A DNA stretch of 64,000 bases. Source: Paraburkholderia metrosideri (GTDB lineage Bacteria; Pseudomonadota; Gammaproteobacteria; Burkholderiales; Burkholderiaceae). Both the position numbers and the translations under genes were made by a program. How positions within the stretch are numbered: the stretch's first letter is position 1; every line of letters starts with the position of its first letter. Under the pieces are notes generated by a model. The model made no database searches. It was not told where the DNA came from and saw only the letters and a list, made by a program, of their open reading frames with translations. The stretch lies in NCBI RefSeq assembly GCF_904848625.1, contig NZ_CAJHCP010000018.1, positions 1 through 64,000 on the forward strand, written 5' to 3'. This document shows, one piece after another, positions 49,959 to 59,724 of the stretch.

Positions 49959-49970
49959 TTCCACCTCTTA

Positions 49971-52900
49971 CTATTGAGCAGATTTTCCGACTGGCATCGA
50001 ATGACTCCACGGAATAACCCCATAAGATATCTTGTCACCAGCCGTTCCAACACCCACTTCAACGGCAGTAGCACCGCCATAGCCGTGCGTAACAGCACCA
50101 ACGATATTGAATGGCAACGGCGTTGGTATAGATATAAATGCCTGATTGCCGTCACCGTTCATAAAATTATTAGTTGACGCAGCATTATTGGCCCCAAAGA
50201 TCCAACCGACCGTGGCACTGGCCCCCAACGACCAATTAGTCGAAGCAGGATTACCTTGTGCGACGCCGAAAGCCAGATATTTTGTGCCGTCGTACAGGTT
50301 TATAGCACCCCCAGCCGTACCAGACAGCACCCCGAAATTCAATGTTGCGTAGTTGGGCTGGAGAGTCCCGGCGGCAGCATCTGCATTTGTCCCCTGAGCC
50401 TGAATCGCCGCATTCAGCGTCGCATCACTGCACTGCGCCCCCGCTGGACACACCTGTGATACCAGGTCTTTCGGTTTCCGGTGTGCCGACTGGTTATACA
50501 ACTCAACATTCGATGCAGTGCTCGCCCCAACGCCGCCACCGACCAGCGCACCGCCGACGCCGGCAACCACATTGGCTGCAATGTTGCCCAGCAGTTCCGA
50601 ACCGGTAGCTGAGCCCACGCCCTTGTAGATATCTTCCAACTGCTTCGCCATCGCTGCCGACAGCCCCGCGCCCGCTGCACCCTGAAGGGCTGTTCCGAAA
50701 ACACCGCCACCGAGCCCACCGATCAACGCCCCACCCGCAATATGCAGCGCTGTTCTGTTCGTCCCACCCTCATCCCAGTCAGCCGCCTCCTGCCCATACT
50801 GCGCAGCGAGCGCCGTGTCACCTGCGGCAAGGGCGATCTGCTGGTTGTCCTGAGCTTCTTTCTGCTTGCCGTCCGCATACTGCCCGATCCGTGTTGCCAC
50901 CGCTTCGCCCGCAGCAGTCACCGCGTTCATCAGATCCGACTGGTTATCCAGCAGTGCGTTCACATCCGGCGTCTGCGCCACCGTCCCGTTCGTGTTCAAC
51001 GTGTCGCGATTCAGCGCGGCGACATCCTGCGTCTGGTTCGCGGCATCGGTCACGTTGATCGTGCCAGCACTCACGCCGCTCTTTGTCGTCGCGCTGTCGT
51101 TGCCGCTGTCGTTGGCGAACACCGGCAGCGCACCGCCTACGTTATGGCCCGACGTGACACCGTGAGTGGCGTAGTTGTTGCCGCCGTCACCCATACTACC
51201 GCCCACAGTGATGCCACTCGAATGCGCGTTGTAACTCGACGTGTTCTGGATCTCGCTATACGTCAGCGTACCAGTCGTCAGCGTGTTTTTCGACGCATCG
51301 GCATCGCTCGCAATGAGCCCGCCTTTCAGGTCCGTGTTACCTACAACGCTGACCTTGAATCCACCGTCGCCAGCCAGCAAGCCCGCCTGTTCGCTGACGC
51401 CTGCATAGCTCGCATTCGCGTTGCCGTTCTGCGCGCTGACACTGCCGCTCACACCGCCCATGCTGGCGCTGAAGCCGCCACCCGCGCTTTGCTGATGAGC
51501 ATCGCTCGTCATCGTGTCCTGCACGCTCACGATATTCAGATTGCCGCCAACGCTGGCCGTAATCTGTCCAGCGCCCACATTCGAGCCGATGATATTCGTG
51601 TCACCACCGGAAATGATCGTGGCGCTGTTGCCCGCCGTGACACGCGTGTTGTTCCGCATCGCGGCGTCACTGTTGCCGTTGCCGCTCGCTTTCGAAGCGG
51701 ACGCATCGACACCCCAGCCATTCGTGCCGTACGAAATGCCAATGCTCGCGCTGCCTGACTGGTTCGTGCTGCGTGTCGAATCGGTGTCGGTCGTATTGAC
51801 TAGATTGACCTGATTCGTCGCGGCCAGTAACACGTCGTTCGCTGTCACGTTCGACCCGGCGATGGTCACGTTGCCACTACCGGGTGTGCCGTTGCCGGTC
51901 GCAACGAATGCGGCGGTCCCACCTGCCGTGACGGTCGACCCCTTCTGCGTGGTCGAATCTTCCGTGAAGGTACTTGCGGAATGACTCGATCCGAAGCTCA
52001 ATTCGACTTTCATCTGCGGCGTGGTGCCGGATGCCAGGTCGCTGACGAGACCGCCCGCAGCGAGGTTCGCATCCCATGCTGCGCTGGCTGCCGCAATACC
52101 GTGCAGTGCCGACGCACGCCCATCCTGGCTCCGGCCCGTCGCGCGAGACTGATCGACGGCATTCGATACCGCATCAATAACCGGCGCCTTCAGCGCAAGC
52201 GTAAAGCCGCTCTGCTGGACCTTGTGCGTTTCGTCCGCATGGGCCGTGTCGGTCGCCGCGTCAATCGTGACGTTCGCACCCGTGCCGGTGATATTCCCGG
52301 CTGCAATCAGGTCGCTACCGGTCACATGCAGATCGTTGCCCGCCGAAATGTTCAGGTTTCCATTCAGCGAGCCAATCGTGCTGCCGGTGTTCGCCACCTG
52401 TGACGTAATGGTCGAATCGGTCTGCGTCTTGGTGCCAACCGATATACCGATGCCACCACCCGAGCCGATACCGAATTCGTGTTCCTTGCTGTAGCTCGAT
52501 GTGGCCTGGGTGTCCTGCGAGGTTGTGATATTCACGTTGCCCGCAGCCGCCAGATTTACATCGTTCGTGCCGACGACCGTTGCTCCCTCGACGGTCAGAT
52601 CCTTTCCGGCGCTGATCTGCACGGTATCGCCCGACACGGTACTCGCCACGCCGATGTTCGCCTGAGTGCTCTGCGACGTGTCGGTAGTCGAGCCATGAAC
52701 GAAACTGCCGCGCTTCGATTCAACGGCGACAGCGCTATCGTGCTCCTCGCGTGCCTCGTTGATGGTGACATTGCCGGATGCTGCGATCGTTGCCGTACCC
52801 GCACCGTTGTCCACGCCGTTCGTTACGCCCGCCGTCAGCGACGAACCGGTCAGCGTCACGTTGCCGTTGCCCGCGTCCGTGCTGAGCGCCCCCAGCGTTG

Positions 52901-55900
52901 CGTTACCGGCCGCCGTGAAGCTCGTGCCGATCGTCTGCTCGTCATACGTATGGTCGACTTCCTGGCGCGTCTTGCTGTCGGTGGCAACATTGTCATACCG
53001 CACGGTATCCGTCACGGTGGTTGCCGTCAGGTTGCCGCCCGCCACAGCCGCGAGGTCGCCGCCCGCGCTAACCTGCGCGCCCCTGAGCGTCATGTCGTTG
53101 CCGCTTTGAATCGCAAGGCCGCCACCCGCCGAGATCGCGCTGGTCTGGTTCGTCGTGCCACTCGCTTCCCAGTGATGCTGGTCGTTCAGCGTGACAGACT
53201 GGGACGTGGTCGACTGCACCGCATCCACCGTGATGTCGTGGCCTGCCGTGATCTGCGCATTACCACCCGCCGCGATAGTCGCGCCATGCACCATCAGGTC
53301 GTTGCCGGCTGCGATCACCATGTCACCAGTCGATACAATCGTGCCCTGCGCGCCGAGCAGGGTCTGACTGACCTTGCTGTCGCCCGCAGCACTGCTGACA
53401 CCAACGGCATCGACCAGCGTCGCATTGACGATGTTGTTCCCCGCCAGCACCGCCACCCGATTGCCGCTAATCATGCCCGACGCGTTCACCACGTCATTCG
53501 TCGCCGATACCACCGTCGTCCCGTTCGCGCCGCTACTTGCGACCGTGCCGCCCCGATTCAGGATATCGGTCGCGCTGACCACCGTCTGCGTGCCGCCCTT
53601 GATGACGCCGGAGTTGGTCGCACTGCCAGTGGCGTGAATCTCGACATCGTCAGCGGCAATCAGCGCGCCGGTTGGTTGCAGGTCATTTGCATGGGTCTGC
53701 GCGAGATACACCACTGGCGCGAGCACCTGCTGCGTGGTGCCATCGGGCAGCGTCACCGTCTGGCTCACCAGCCAGACGATATCGCTCGTCAACGCATCCA
53801 TTTGCGCCGCCGTCAGCGCAATACCCGGCTCAAGTCCGAACTGCTGCGCGACATTCACGCCACTCGTCATCAGCGCGGTGTATTCATCCAGATTGTTCGT
53901 GTACCCCTGCAGATACACGCGGCCCGTGAGCTGCGTGATCTGGTCTCGCACCATCTGTTCTTCATACATGCCGTCGCCAAGACGCTTCTCGACGCTCTGC
54001 GGATTCAGCCCCAGTTGCTTGAGCATGTAGTCGCTCGAGATGAAGTTCGTATAACTGGTCAGGCGCGGGTCGGTGACGATCAGGTAAGACGCGCCGGGCG
54101 CAGCTTGGTACTTATAAAGGCCGCTCGTCGGCAGCGTGATCTTCAGCGCGCCAGTCGGGCCCGCAACCGATTGCGGCGCATTGATCGTCTGGGTCTCGCC
54201 GGTGGCGAGGTTAACCGTCTGCGCGCCACCGCCCGTCATGCCGCCCACTGCACCATTTGCGCCGAGCGTGCCGCCCGTCGCACCGGTGGCCGAGTTAGCC
54301 GCCGCCACATTCGTATTGTTGATGTCGGTCGCGCTGATCTGCACCGTGTTGTTCGCGACGATCGTCCCGCCAGTGCCGCCGATGGCAACCGGCGATAGCA
54401 CAATCGATGGCTCGGTCACCAGACCCACGTCCCGCGTGGGATTCTCATTCCACGCATAGGTCGAAGCGATATCCTGCCGCTGGTACTGGTACAGCGTCTG
54501 GCCCAGATTGTTGACCTGCGTGCCACCGTAGCTGCCGCTCGCGGAGGGATCGAGCGCGGTGTCTTGCGTGGTACTGCCGATCTGGATCGAGCCTCCTGCA
54601 GCAATCGCGCTGTACTTATTGTTCAGCGTCCCAACATTGGCGAGAGTCAGGTTGCCGCCAGCAAGAAGCTGGGCCTGCTGCGCCTGGGCCGTCACCTGAT
54701 CCTGCTGGATGGTCGTCGTGGTGTCGCGCGCAATCTCCACACGCTGGTAGCCATTGTGTGAGTCACTGCGCACCGGATATTCGGTGGCGGGGTCGTAGTT
54801 GATATTCGGGTCGTAGCCATCCCAGTACGTGACCGTAACCGAGCCATCGGGATTCGCCGTGGACGTGTTGTACCAGATGGTCTGCTGGCCGCCGTTCACG
54901 CTCACGACCAGCGCGCGGTCCGTAGCGTTCGGGCCCGAGGTTTCCGAAACCACGTCGGGGGCGGCGTAGGTGGTTGTAAGCGGTGTCTTGTAGGGACCCG
55001 ACCAGACCGAATCGCCACAGCCCGCATTCCCGTCGCCGTTGGCAGGGGTACAGGCGATGTACTTGCTGCGTTTGGTCTGGTGCACTGTCGAAACGTCAGT
55101 CGTCACGGTCTCGACAGTCGGTGCGGGGCGCGAGTTTGTCAGCGTCTGCGTCGCGATTTCGTTATTGCCCTGTGCCTCGACGGTGGACTGGTCGTTGGTG
55201 ACCGAATTGCTGCGGTTCGCGAGCAGGCCGTTTGCATCGCGTGCGGCGTCGGCGGCGACGTTGATATCGCCGAGGCTGAACAGGTTCGCGCCACCCGTGT
55301 TCGAGATATCGCCCGATGAGTAGAGGTTCAGTTGCGAAGCGGCGGCCATGATGGCGGCGGCCCCGGTATTGGCGATGGACTGGCTGCCATTGAGGGTGAC
55401 GGTGTTGCCGATGATGGTGGCCGTATTGGTGAGCGTGGCGCTGTTCGTCGTAACGTTGTCGCCCTCGATGCGACCTTCATTGGTGATCGCGTTCGCCGCG
55501 TTGACAGTCGTGCTGGCTGAATTCAGGTCGGCACCCGCCTGGTTGTCCACGTTCGTCGCGTTGAGCGTAAGCGCATTGACCGCGCCGAGCGCTCCCTGAT
55601 TCGTGAAGTTGCCTGCGGTAGTGAAGGTCAGGTCGTGATTCGCCTGAATCAGATTGGCCGCGCCTAACGTGTAGTCGCCGTTGAGCGTGATGGCGCCATC
55701 GTTGCCGGCAATAATCCTGCCGTCGCCGGTAAGCTGATTTGTCGTCAGGCTCAGGCTCTGGTCGCTGCCGATTGCGCCGCCCTGGTTTGCCAGCGTGCCC
55801 GCCGTAATGGCTACGCTACCGCCACTGCCGGTATCGTTGCCGATCCGTCCCGACGTGTTATCGAGCGTCGTCACGTTCAGATCGAGCGCACCGTTGGCGT

Positions 55901-58900
55901 GGATCGACCCGCTCTGGTTCATGACCGCCGCGCCCGCCTGGTCGAGCCTGAGATTATTTGCGCCAGAGAGCGAGCCGCCGGTGTTGTTGACCGACTGCAC
56001 GACGTTCAGCGCCAGGTCCTGGCCCGACACGATTTGCGCGCCATCCGTGTTCGACAGCACCTGCGCGTTCACAGTCACGTCACCATTGCCGCCGATGGTG
56101 CCCGCGCCATTCACGCCACCCGTATTCGAGTTCGTCACGGTCGCGGCATCGACTGTCGTCGCGCCGTTGCCAATGTTGGCGATGCGGCCATCCGTATTGT
56201 CGAGCGATGCGCCAGCGACAGCGAGTATCGCGCCCGCGCCATTGGCCTCGATCTGGCCACCGGTGTTGTCGATAACACCCTGCGCAGAGGCTTTAACTGT
56301 GCCGTTGCCCTGAATCATTCCGGCGCGGTTGCCGAGCGTGCCGCCGGATTGCACCGACGCCGCGCCACCCGCGATGACTGTGCCGTCCGCATTGTCGACA
56401 CTGCCGCCATTGACGGACACGTCGCCATTGCCTCCAATCAGGCCATTGCCCGAATTGGTGAGTGCGCCGCTGGCGCTCACGGTCGTCGCGGAAGTGCCGC
56501 TGTTGGCAATCGTGCCGCCATCGTTGACGATGCTCTGCGCCGACACGGCGAGCGCGTCATTGGCCTGAATCGTGCCACCGGCATTGTCGAGCGCACCTGC
56601 ATCGGTCACGGTGACGTTCTGCGCGCCGACATAGCCGCCCGCGCTGTTATCGAGCGAGGCCAGTTTCAGCACCGCCGAGGACTGGCCCGCGAGCTTGCCG
56701 CCACGGTTTGACACCGCGCCGCCCTCGATGGAAAGCGCCCCGTTGGTCGCGACCGTGCCGCCGTTATTCGACAGTGTTCCGGTATTGATCAACAGCGTAC
56801 CGTTGCCCGAGTTCGCAATCGTGCCGTGATCGTTGACGAGCGTCGCAGGACCGAGCGTCAGGTTCGCTGCGTTGGTCTGCAATGAGCCGTTCGTATTGTC
56901 GAGCGTGCCTGCGACGGCGATAGTCGTTGCTCCCGTGCCGGTCTGCGTGATCGTGCCGCCGTGGTTGACCAGGTTCCCAGCAACTAGCGCAAGCTGGTCC
57001 GCGCTGATCGAGCCCGCGCTGTTATCGAGCGTCGCGGCGCTCGTCATTGCTTCCTGTCCGGCTGAGATCGAGCCGAAGTTCACCAGCGCCATGCCGGCCG
57101 ATGCGTTGACGTTCCCATTCGCCGCCAGCGTGCCGCCATTGGATAGCGTTTGCACGGCCGTCGCGATCAGGTTCTGCACGGCCGTTATCGAACCGGCGTT
57201 CGCGATCTGTCCTGCCTGGACAGTCACGCTACCATTGCCGCCGATCGTACCGTCCGCGTCATTGTTCAGCAGGCCGACCGTCGAGAGGGACAGGCCGTCA
57301 GCGTTCAGCGACACAACATGTCCCGCCGTGTTGTCGAGGCTGCCTGTGTGCGCGTTCAGCGCGCCTGCGGCCTGTATCGTGCCGCCCTGGTTCGAGACGC
57401 CGCCCGCGACGTTCGCCGTCAGCGTGTCGCCCGAGACGATCTGGCCGCTACGATTTGATAGCGCGCCTGCGGTAATCGTTTGAGCGCCGCCCGACGAGAG
57501 CGCAGCGGCATCGTTCGTCAGGGTGCCGCTGGCGGTGGCTTTCACGGTGCCGCCTGCGGTGGTTGTCGCGCCAGACAGATTCAGGTCGCCGCCGCTGGCG
57601 TTCAGCGCGAGATTGCCGGTCGTCGAGGTCGTACTGCCAGACAGGTTGACCGACGCGCCCTGAAGGGTTGCGTTTCCCCCTGCGGCGTTGCGGCCCGTTG
57701 CGGAAAGCCAGCCGGTTGCACTCACGCTCAGATCGCCCGTTTGCGCGATCGATCCATCGTTGTTGATGCCTGCGCCCAGCGTGCCGGTTGACGCGACGCT
57801 GCCCGCGTTGACGGTCAAGCCCTGCTGCGCAGCCAGCGTGCCGCTGTTGGTCAGTACGCCCGGTGTATTCACCGAGACAAACTGCTGCGCGTAAGTCGTG
57901 CCACTGTTGTCGACATCGCCCGCGGCCACCGACAGGTTGCCACTCGCGTTCGTCTTGCCCGTGAGTAGCAGCTTGCCCTGCGTGGTGAGAGTCAGGTCGC
58001 CCGCCTGCGCAGCAATCACACCCGCGCTCGAAACACCGACCCCGTTTTCCGTCCCCACCAGAACGATACGATTCGCGTACATTCCGCCGAGCTGGCTTAC
58101 ATCGATTGACACGGCTGATGGTGCGCCATCGCCTTTAATCGGCGCTGCGTCGAGTGTGTCGTGGTTAATGCTGTTCGCACCGGTCACGACATTCAGGTTC
58201 TTCGCATAGATCGCTGCGTTCGCCTGGACTGCGCGCGCGAGCAGATCGACCTGATCAACATCGCCAGCGTTCAGGCCCGCGCCCTGGATGGTAATGTTGC
58301 CGCCCGTTACGTCAAACCGGCTCAGGTTGCCGCTCGCATCGAGGATCGGCATACCGGTAGTGAGCACGCCGCGGGTGGTATTGATCCAGCCGCCGCCATT
58401 GACCACAATCCCCGAACCGTTCGCCACGACGACTTCGGCCTTGCTTCCGGCCACCTCGATATACCCGCGCAACTGACTCGGCGAATTGCTGTTCACCTGA
58501 TTAAGAATGATCCGCGCGGATTGGCCCGGCTGCAGATTCGCGTTGCCGTTGATCATGCCCGCCTGCTGCGTCTGAACGAGCGTCGATGAATTGTTCAGGA
58601 TGATGCCAGCCTGCGGCACATCAAATTGCGAATAGGTGTTCCGGGATACGCCAGCCCCGCTGGGCCGGTTAATGTTGACCTGCGCGATGCCATTCTGCGT
58701 CTGGATCACGGGCGGCGCATGCGCGCCCTCGCCGACCACCTGTGCATCAACCAGCCTTGGGGCCGCGCCAAACAGAACCAGCGCGGCAAACGCCGTGTGC
58801 CTCATTGAAAATGATGAAATGCCGCCCGTTGCAGAGTGATGAGTGGTCTCCCCGGAATCTGCGTTGCCCGTTCCCGCCACGGTTTCTGCGACCGCGACCA

Positions 58901-58949
58901 GCATGCCCCGGAACCGGCTGTAAACCAGCCGGAAAATATTCGTAGTCAT
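49971..58949 (-). CDS. cdiA: CdiA/BcpA-type contact-dependent inhibition exoprotein (filamentous haemagglutinin family)
   Basis: 2992 residues. Extended signal peptide ('NIFRLVYSRFRGMLVAVAE' then a hydrophobic segment ending LVDA), TPS secretion domain (~70-330; 'GIILNNSSTLVQTQQAGMINGN'), a long array of haemagglutinin-type repeats ('GALDNAGGTIQANDAL' and similar), a second FHA region, and a pre-toxin region. At residues 2814-2819 (bases 50493-50510) it carries N-V-E-L-Y-N, an exact Burkholderia Nx(E/Q)LYN boundary motif. The 173-residue C-terminus beyond is the polymorphic toxin: Gly/Ala/Thr-rich, no nuclease motif recognised. Export is by CdiB. Long antisense frames across it are artefacts of composition. 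Confidence 0.92.
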   Translation of the reverse strand: MTTNIFRLVYSRFRGMLVAVAETVAGTGNADSGETTHHSATGGISSFSMRHTAFAALVLFGAAPRLVDAQVVGEGAHAPPVIQTQNGIAQVNINRPSGAGVSRNTYSQFDVPQAGIILNNSSTLVQTQQAGMINGNANLQPGQSARIILNQVNSNSPSQLRGYIEVAGSKAEVVVANGSGIVVNGGGWINTTRGVLTTGMPILDASGNLSRFDVTGGNITIQGAGLNAGDVDQVDLLARAVQANAAIYAKNLNVVTGANSINHDTLDAAPIKGDGAPSAVSIDVSQLGGMYANRIVLVGTENGVGVSSAGVIAAQAGDLTLTTQGKLLLTGKTNASGNLSVAAGDVDNSGTTYAQQFVSVNTPGVLTNSGTLAAQQGLTVNAGSVASTGTLGAGINNDGSIAQTGDLSVSATGWLSATGRNAAGGNATLQGASVNLSGSTTSTTGNLALNASGGDLNLSGATTTAGGTVKATASGTLTNDAAALSSGGAQTITAGALSNRSGQIVSGDTLTANVAGGVSNQGGTIQAAGALNAHTGSLDNTAGHVVSLNADGLSLSTVGLLNNDADGTIGGNGSVTVQAGQIANAGSITAVQNLIATAVQTLSNGGTLAANGNVNASAGMALVNFGSISAGQEAMTSAATLDNSAGSISADQLALVAGNLVNHGGTITQTGTGATTIAVAGTLDNTNGSLQTNAANLTLGPATLVNDHGTIANSGNGTLLINTGTLSNNGGTVATNGALSIEGGAVSNRGGKLAGQSSAVLKLASLDNSAGGYVGAQNVTVTDAGALDNAGGTIQANDALAVSAQSIVNDGGTIANSGTSATTVSASGALTNSGNGLIGGNGDVSVNGGSVDNADGTVIAGGAASVQSGGTLGNRAGMIQGNGTVKASAQGVIDNTGGQIEANGAGAILAVAGASLDNTDGRIANIGNGATTVDAATVTNSNTGGVNGAGTIGGNGDVTVNAQVLSNTDGAQIVSGQDLALNVVQSVNNTGGSLSGANNLRLDQAGAAVMNQSGSIHANGALDLNVTTLDNTSGRIGNDTGSGGSVAITAGTLANQGGAIGSDQSLSLTTNQLTGDGRIIAGNDGAITLNGDYTLGAANLIQANHDLTFTTAGNFTNQGALGAVNALTLNATNVDNQAGADLNSASTTVNAANAITNEGRIEGDNVTTNSATLTNTATIIGNTVTLNGSQSIANTGAAAIMAAASQLNLYSSGDISNTGGANLFSLGDINVAADAARDANGLLANRSNSVTNDQSTVEAQGNNEIATQTLTNSRPAPTVETVTTDVSTVHQTKRSKYIACTPANGDGNAGCGDSVWSGPYKTPLTTTYAAPDVVSETSGPNATDRALVVSVNGGQQTIWYNTSTANPDGSVTVTYWDGYDPNINYDPATEYPVRSDSHNGYQRVEIARDTTTTIQQDQVTAQAQQAQLLAGGNLTLANVGTLNNKYSAIAAGGSIQIGSTTQDTALDPSASGSYGGTQVNNLGQTLYQYQRQDIASTYAWNENPTRDVGLVTEPSIVLSPVAIGGTGGTIVANNTVQISATDINNTNVAAANSATGATGGTLGANGAVGGMTGGGAQTVNLATGETQTINAPQSVAGPTGALKITLPTSGLYKYQAAPGASYLIVTDPRLTSYTNFISSDYMLKQLGLNPQSVEKRLGDGMYEEQMVRDQITQLTGRVYLQGYTNNLDEYTALMTSGVNVAQQFGLEPGIALTAAQMDALTSDIVWLVSQTVTLPDGTTQQVLAPVVYLAQTHANDLQPTGALIAADDVEIHATGSATNSGVIKGGTQTVVSATDILNRGGTVASSGANGTTVVSATNDVVNASGMISGNRVAVLAGNNIVNATLVDAVGVSSAAGDSKVSQTLLGAQGTIVSTGDMVIAAGNDLMVHGATIAAGGNAQITAGHDITVDAVQSTTSQSVTLNDQHHWEASGTTNQTSAISAGGGLAIQSGNDMTLRGAQVSAGGDLAAVAGGNLTATTVTDTVRYDNVATDSKTRQEVDHTYDEQTIGTSFTAAGNATLGALSTDAGNGNVTLTGSSLTAGVTNGVDNGAGTATIAASGNVTINEAREEHDSAVAVESKRGSFVHGSTTDTSQSTQANIGVASTVSGDTVQISAGKDLTVEGATVVGTNDVNLAAAGNVNITTSQDTQATSSYSKEHEFGIGSGGGIGISVGTKTQTDSTITSQVANTGSTIGSLNGNLNISAGNDLHVTGSDLIAAGNITGTGANVTIDAATDTAHADETHKVQQSGFTLALKAPVIDAVSNAVDQSRATGRSQDGRASALHGIAAASAAWDANLAAGGLVSDLASGTTPQMKVELSFGSSHSASTFTEDSTTQKGSTVTAGGTAAFVATGNGTPGSGNVTIAGSNVTANDVLLAATNQVNLVNTTDTDSTRSTNQSGSASIGISYGTNGWGVDASASKASGNGNSDAAMRNNTRVTAGNSATIISGGDTNIIGSNVGAGQITASVGGNLNIVSVQDTMTSDAHQQSAGGGFSASMGGVSGSVSAQNGNANASYAGVSEQAGLLAGDGGFKVSVVGNTDLKGGLIASDADASKNTLTTGTLTYSEIQNTSSYNAHSSGITVGGSMGDGGNNYATHGVTSGHNVGGALPVFANDSGNDSATTKSGVSAGTINVTDAANQTQDVAALNRDTLNTNGTVAQTPDVNALLDNQSDLMNAVTAAGEAVATRIGQYADGKQKEAQDNQQIALAAGDTALAAQYGQEAADWDEGGTNRTALHIAGGALIGGLGGGVFGTALQGAAGAGLSAAMAKQLEDIYKGVGSATGSELLGNIAANVVAGVGGALVGGGVGASTASNVELYNQSAHRKPKDLVSQVCPAGAQCSDATLNAAIQAQGTNADAAAGTLQPNYATLNFGVLSGTAGGAINLYDGTKYLAFGVAQGNPASTNWSLGASATVGWIFGANNAASTNNFMNGDGNQAFISIPTPLPFNIVGAVTHGYGGATAVEVGVGTAGDKISYGVIPWSHSMPVGKSAQ

Positions 58950-59428
58950 TTCTTCTTTTAGTCGCGCGTTATCAAAACCGTGACAAACGGTAAGTCAATC
59001 GCGCCAAAACGGTTGTCAATAATTGTCAAGACCGGTGCGAATTCACCACGCTTTGCACATTCAGGATGAGTCCTATTGCACGAGATCAATTACTTCGGAT
59101 TGCATGCGATATGCGCGGTCACGACCTTCGCGCGGGCTACACGACGGCGCGAACCTTGCTGAGCGCTAGCCGTTCGTTAATGACGCTCGACTAACGATTC
59201 GCTCAAACCGGGTCGACCGATTACATCGGCAGTAGCGGATACGCCCGGCTCAAGCGACGGGCGAAAAATTGGCTCGTTGGATATCTTCAAACGTGCGGGT
59301 CCAATGGACCCATTGAGTCCGGCATCTCGATACGCCGCTTTGGGACTGATGCGATGAATTGCGCGTGACGCGAACGGTCACGCGCGTGCCTGCTTTTTCG
59401 TATGCGAACTCTGGTGTGTAACGCGACT
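58950..59428. other. Promoter region of the CDI locus
   Basis: About 480 bases with no supported gene, AT-richer near cdiA. On the minus strand two TTGACA-like hexamers (within TTGACAATTATTGACAA, about 59020-59036) could be -35 elements, but no clear -10 pairs with them. A CGCCCG/CGGGCG stem lies near 59246-59266. Confidence 0.4.
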
Positions 59429-59665
59429 TCAAGCCGCCAGCGGATGCGCGTCCGCGTTCTGAACCGCCATATCGATCACACCTTCTCGCGCGTGCTGCAA
59501 AGCTTCAATCAATATCGCGTAATCGCCGATATGATTCGCGAGCAACAGAATCAATTGCGCATTCGCCGACTGACTCTGCGCATCGTCGAGATCGCGATGC
59601 ATGTCGATCAGCGCCTCGTAGAAATCATCAGGTCGGGTGAGATTCGGTTGAGTATTGAGTGCCAT
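59429..59665 (-). CDS. DUF2783 protein
   Basis: 78 residues, GGAG 9 bases before the ATG. The family signature 'DDFYEALIDMHRDLDDAQSQ' and 'AQLILLLANHIGDYAILIEALQHAR' is clear; it is a small all-helical protein. DUF2783 genes are repeatedly found beside FAD-dependent aromatic hydroxylases and MBL-fold hydrolases, as here, so it is probably an accessory of that pathway. It is the last gene of the minus-strand operon. Confidence 0.85.
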   Translation of the reverse strand: MALNTQPNLTRPDDFYEALIDMHRDLDDAQSQSANAQLILLLANHIGDYAILIEALQHAREGVIDMAVQNADAHPLAA

Positions 59666-59724
59666 ATATTTGTCTCCTGCTGTTTCCGCTATTGCGCGAT
59701 GCCTGTGTGTGTGCGGCTCTTGTT

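Noticed and set aside
52479..54398. 639-codon open frame on the + strand inside cdiA
   Set aside because: It is antisense to a well-supported 2992-residue protein, is Arg/His/Ala-rich without domain features, and several similar antisense frames occur along cdiA; a composition artefact.
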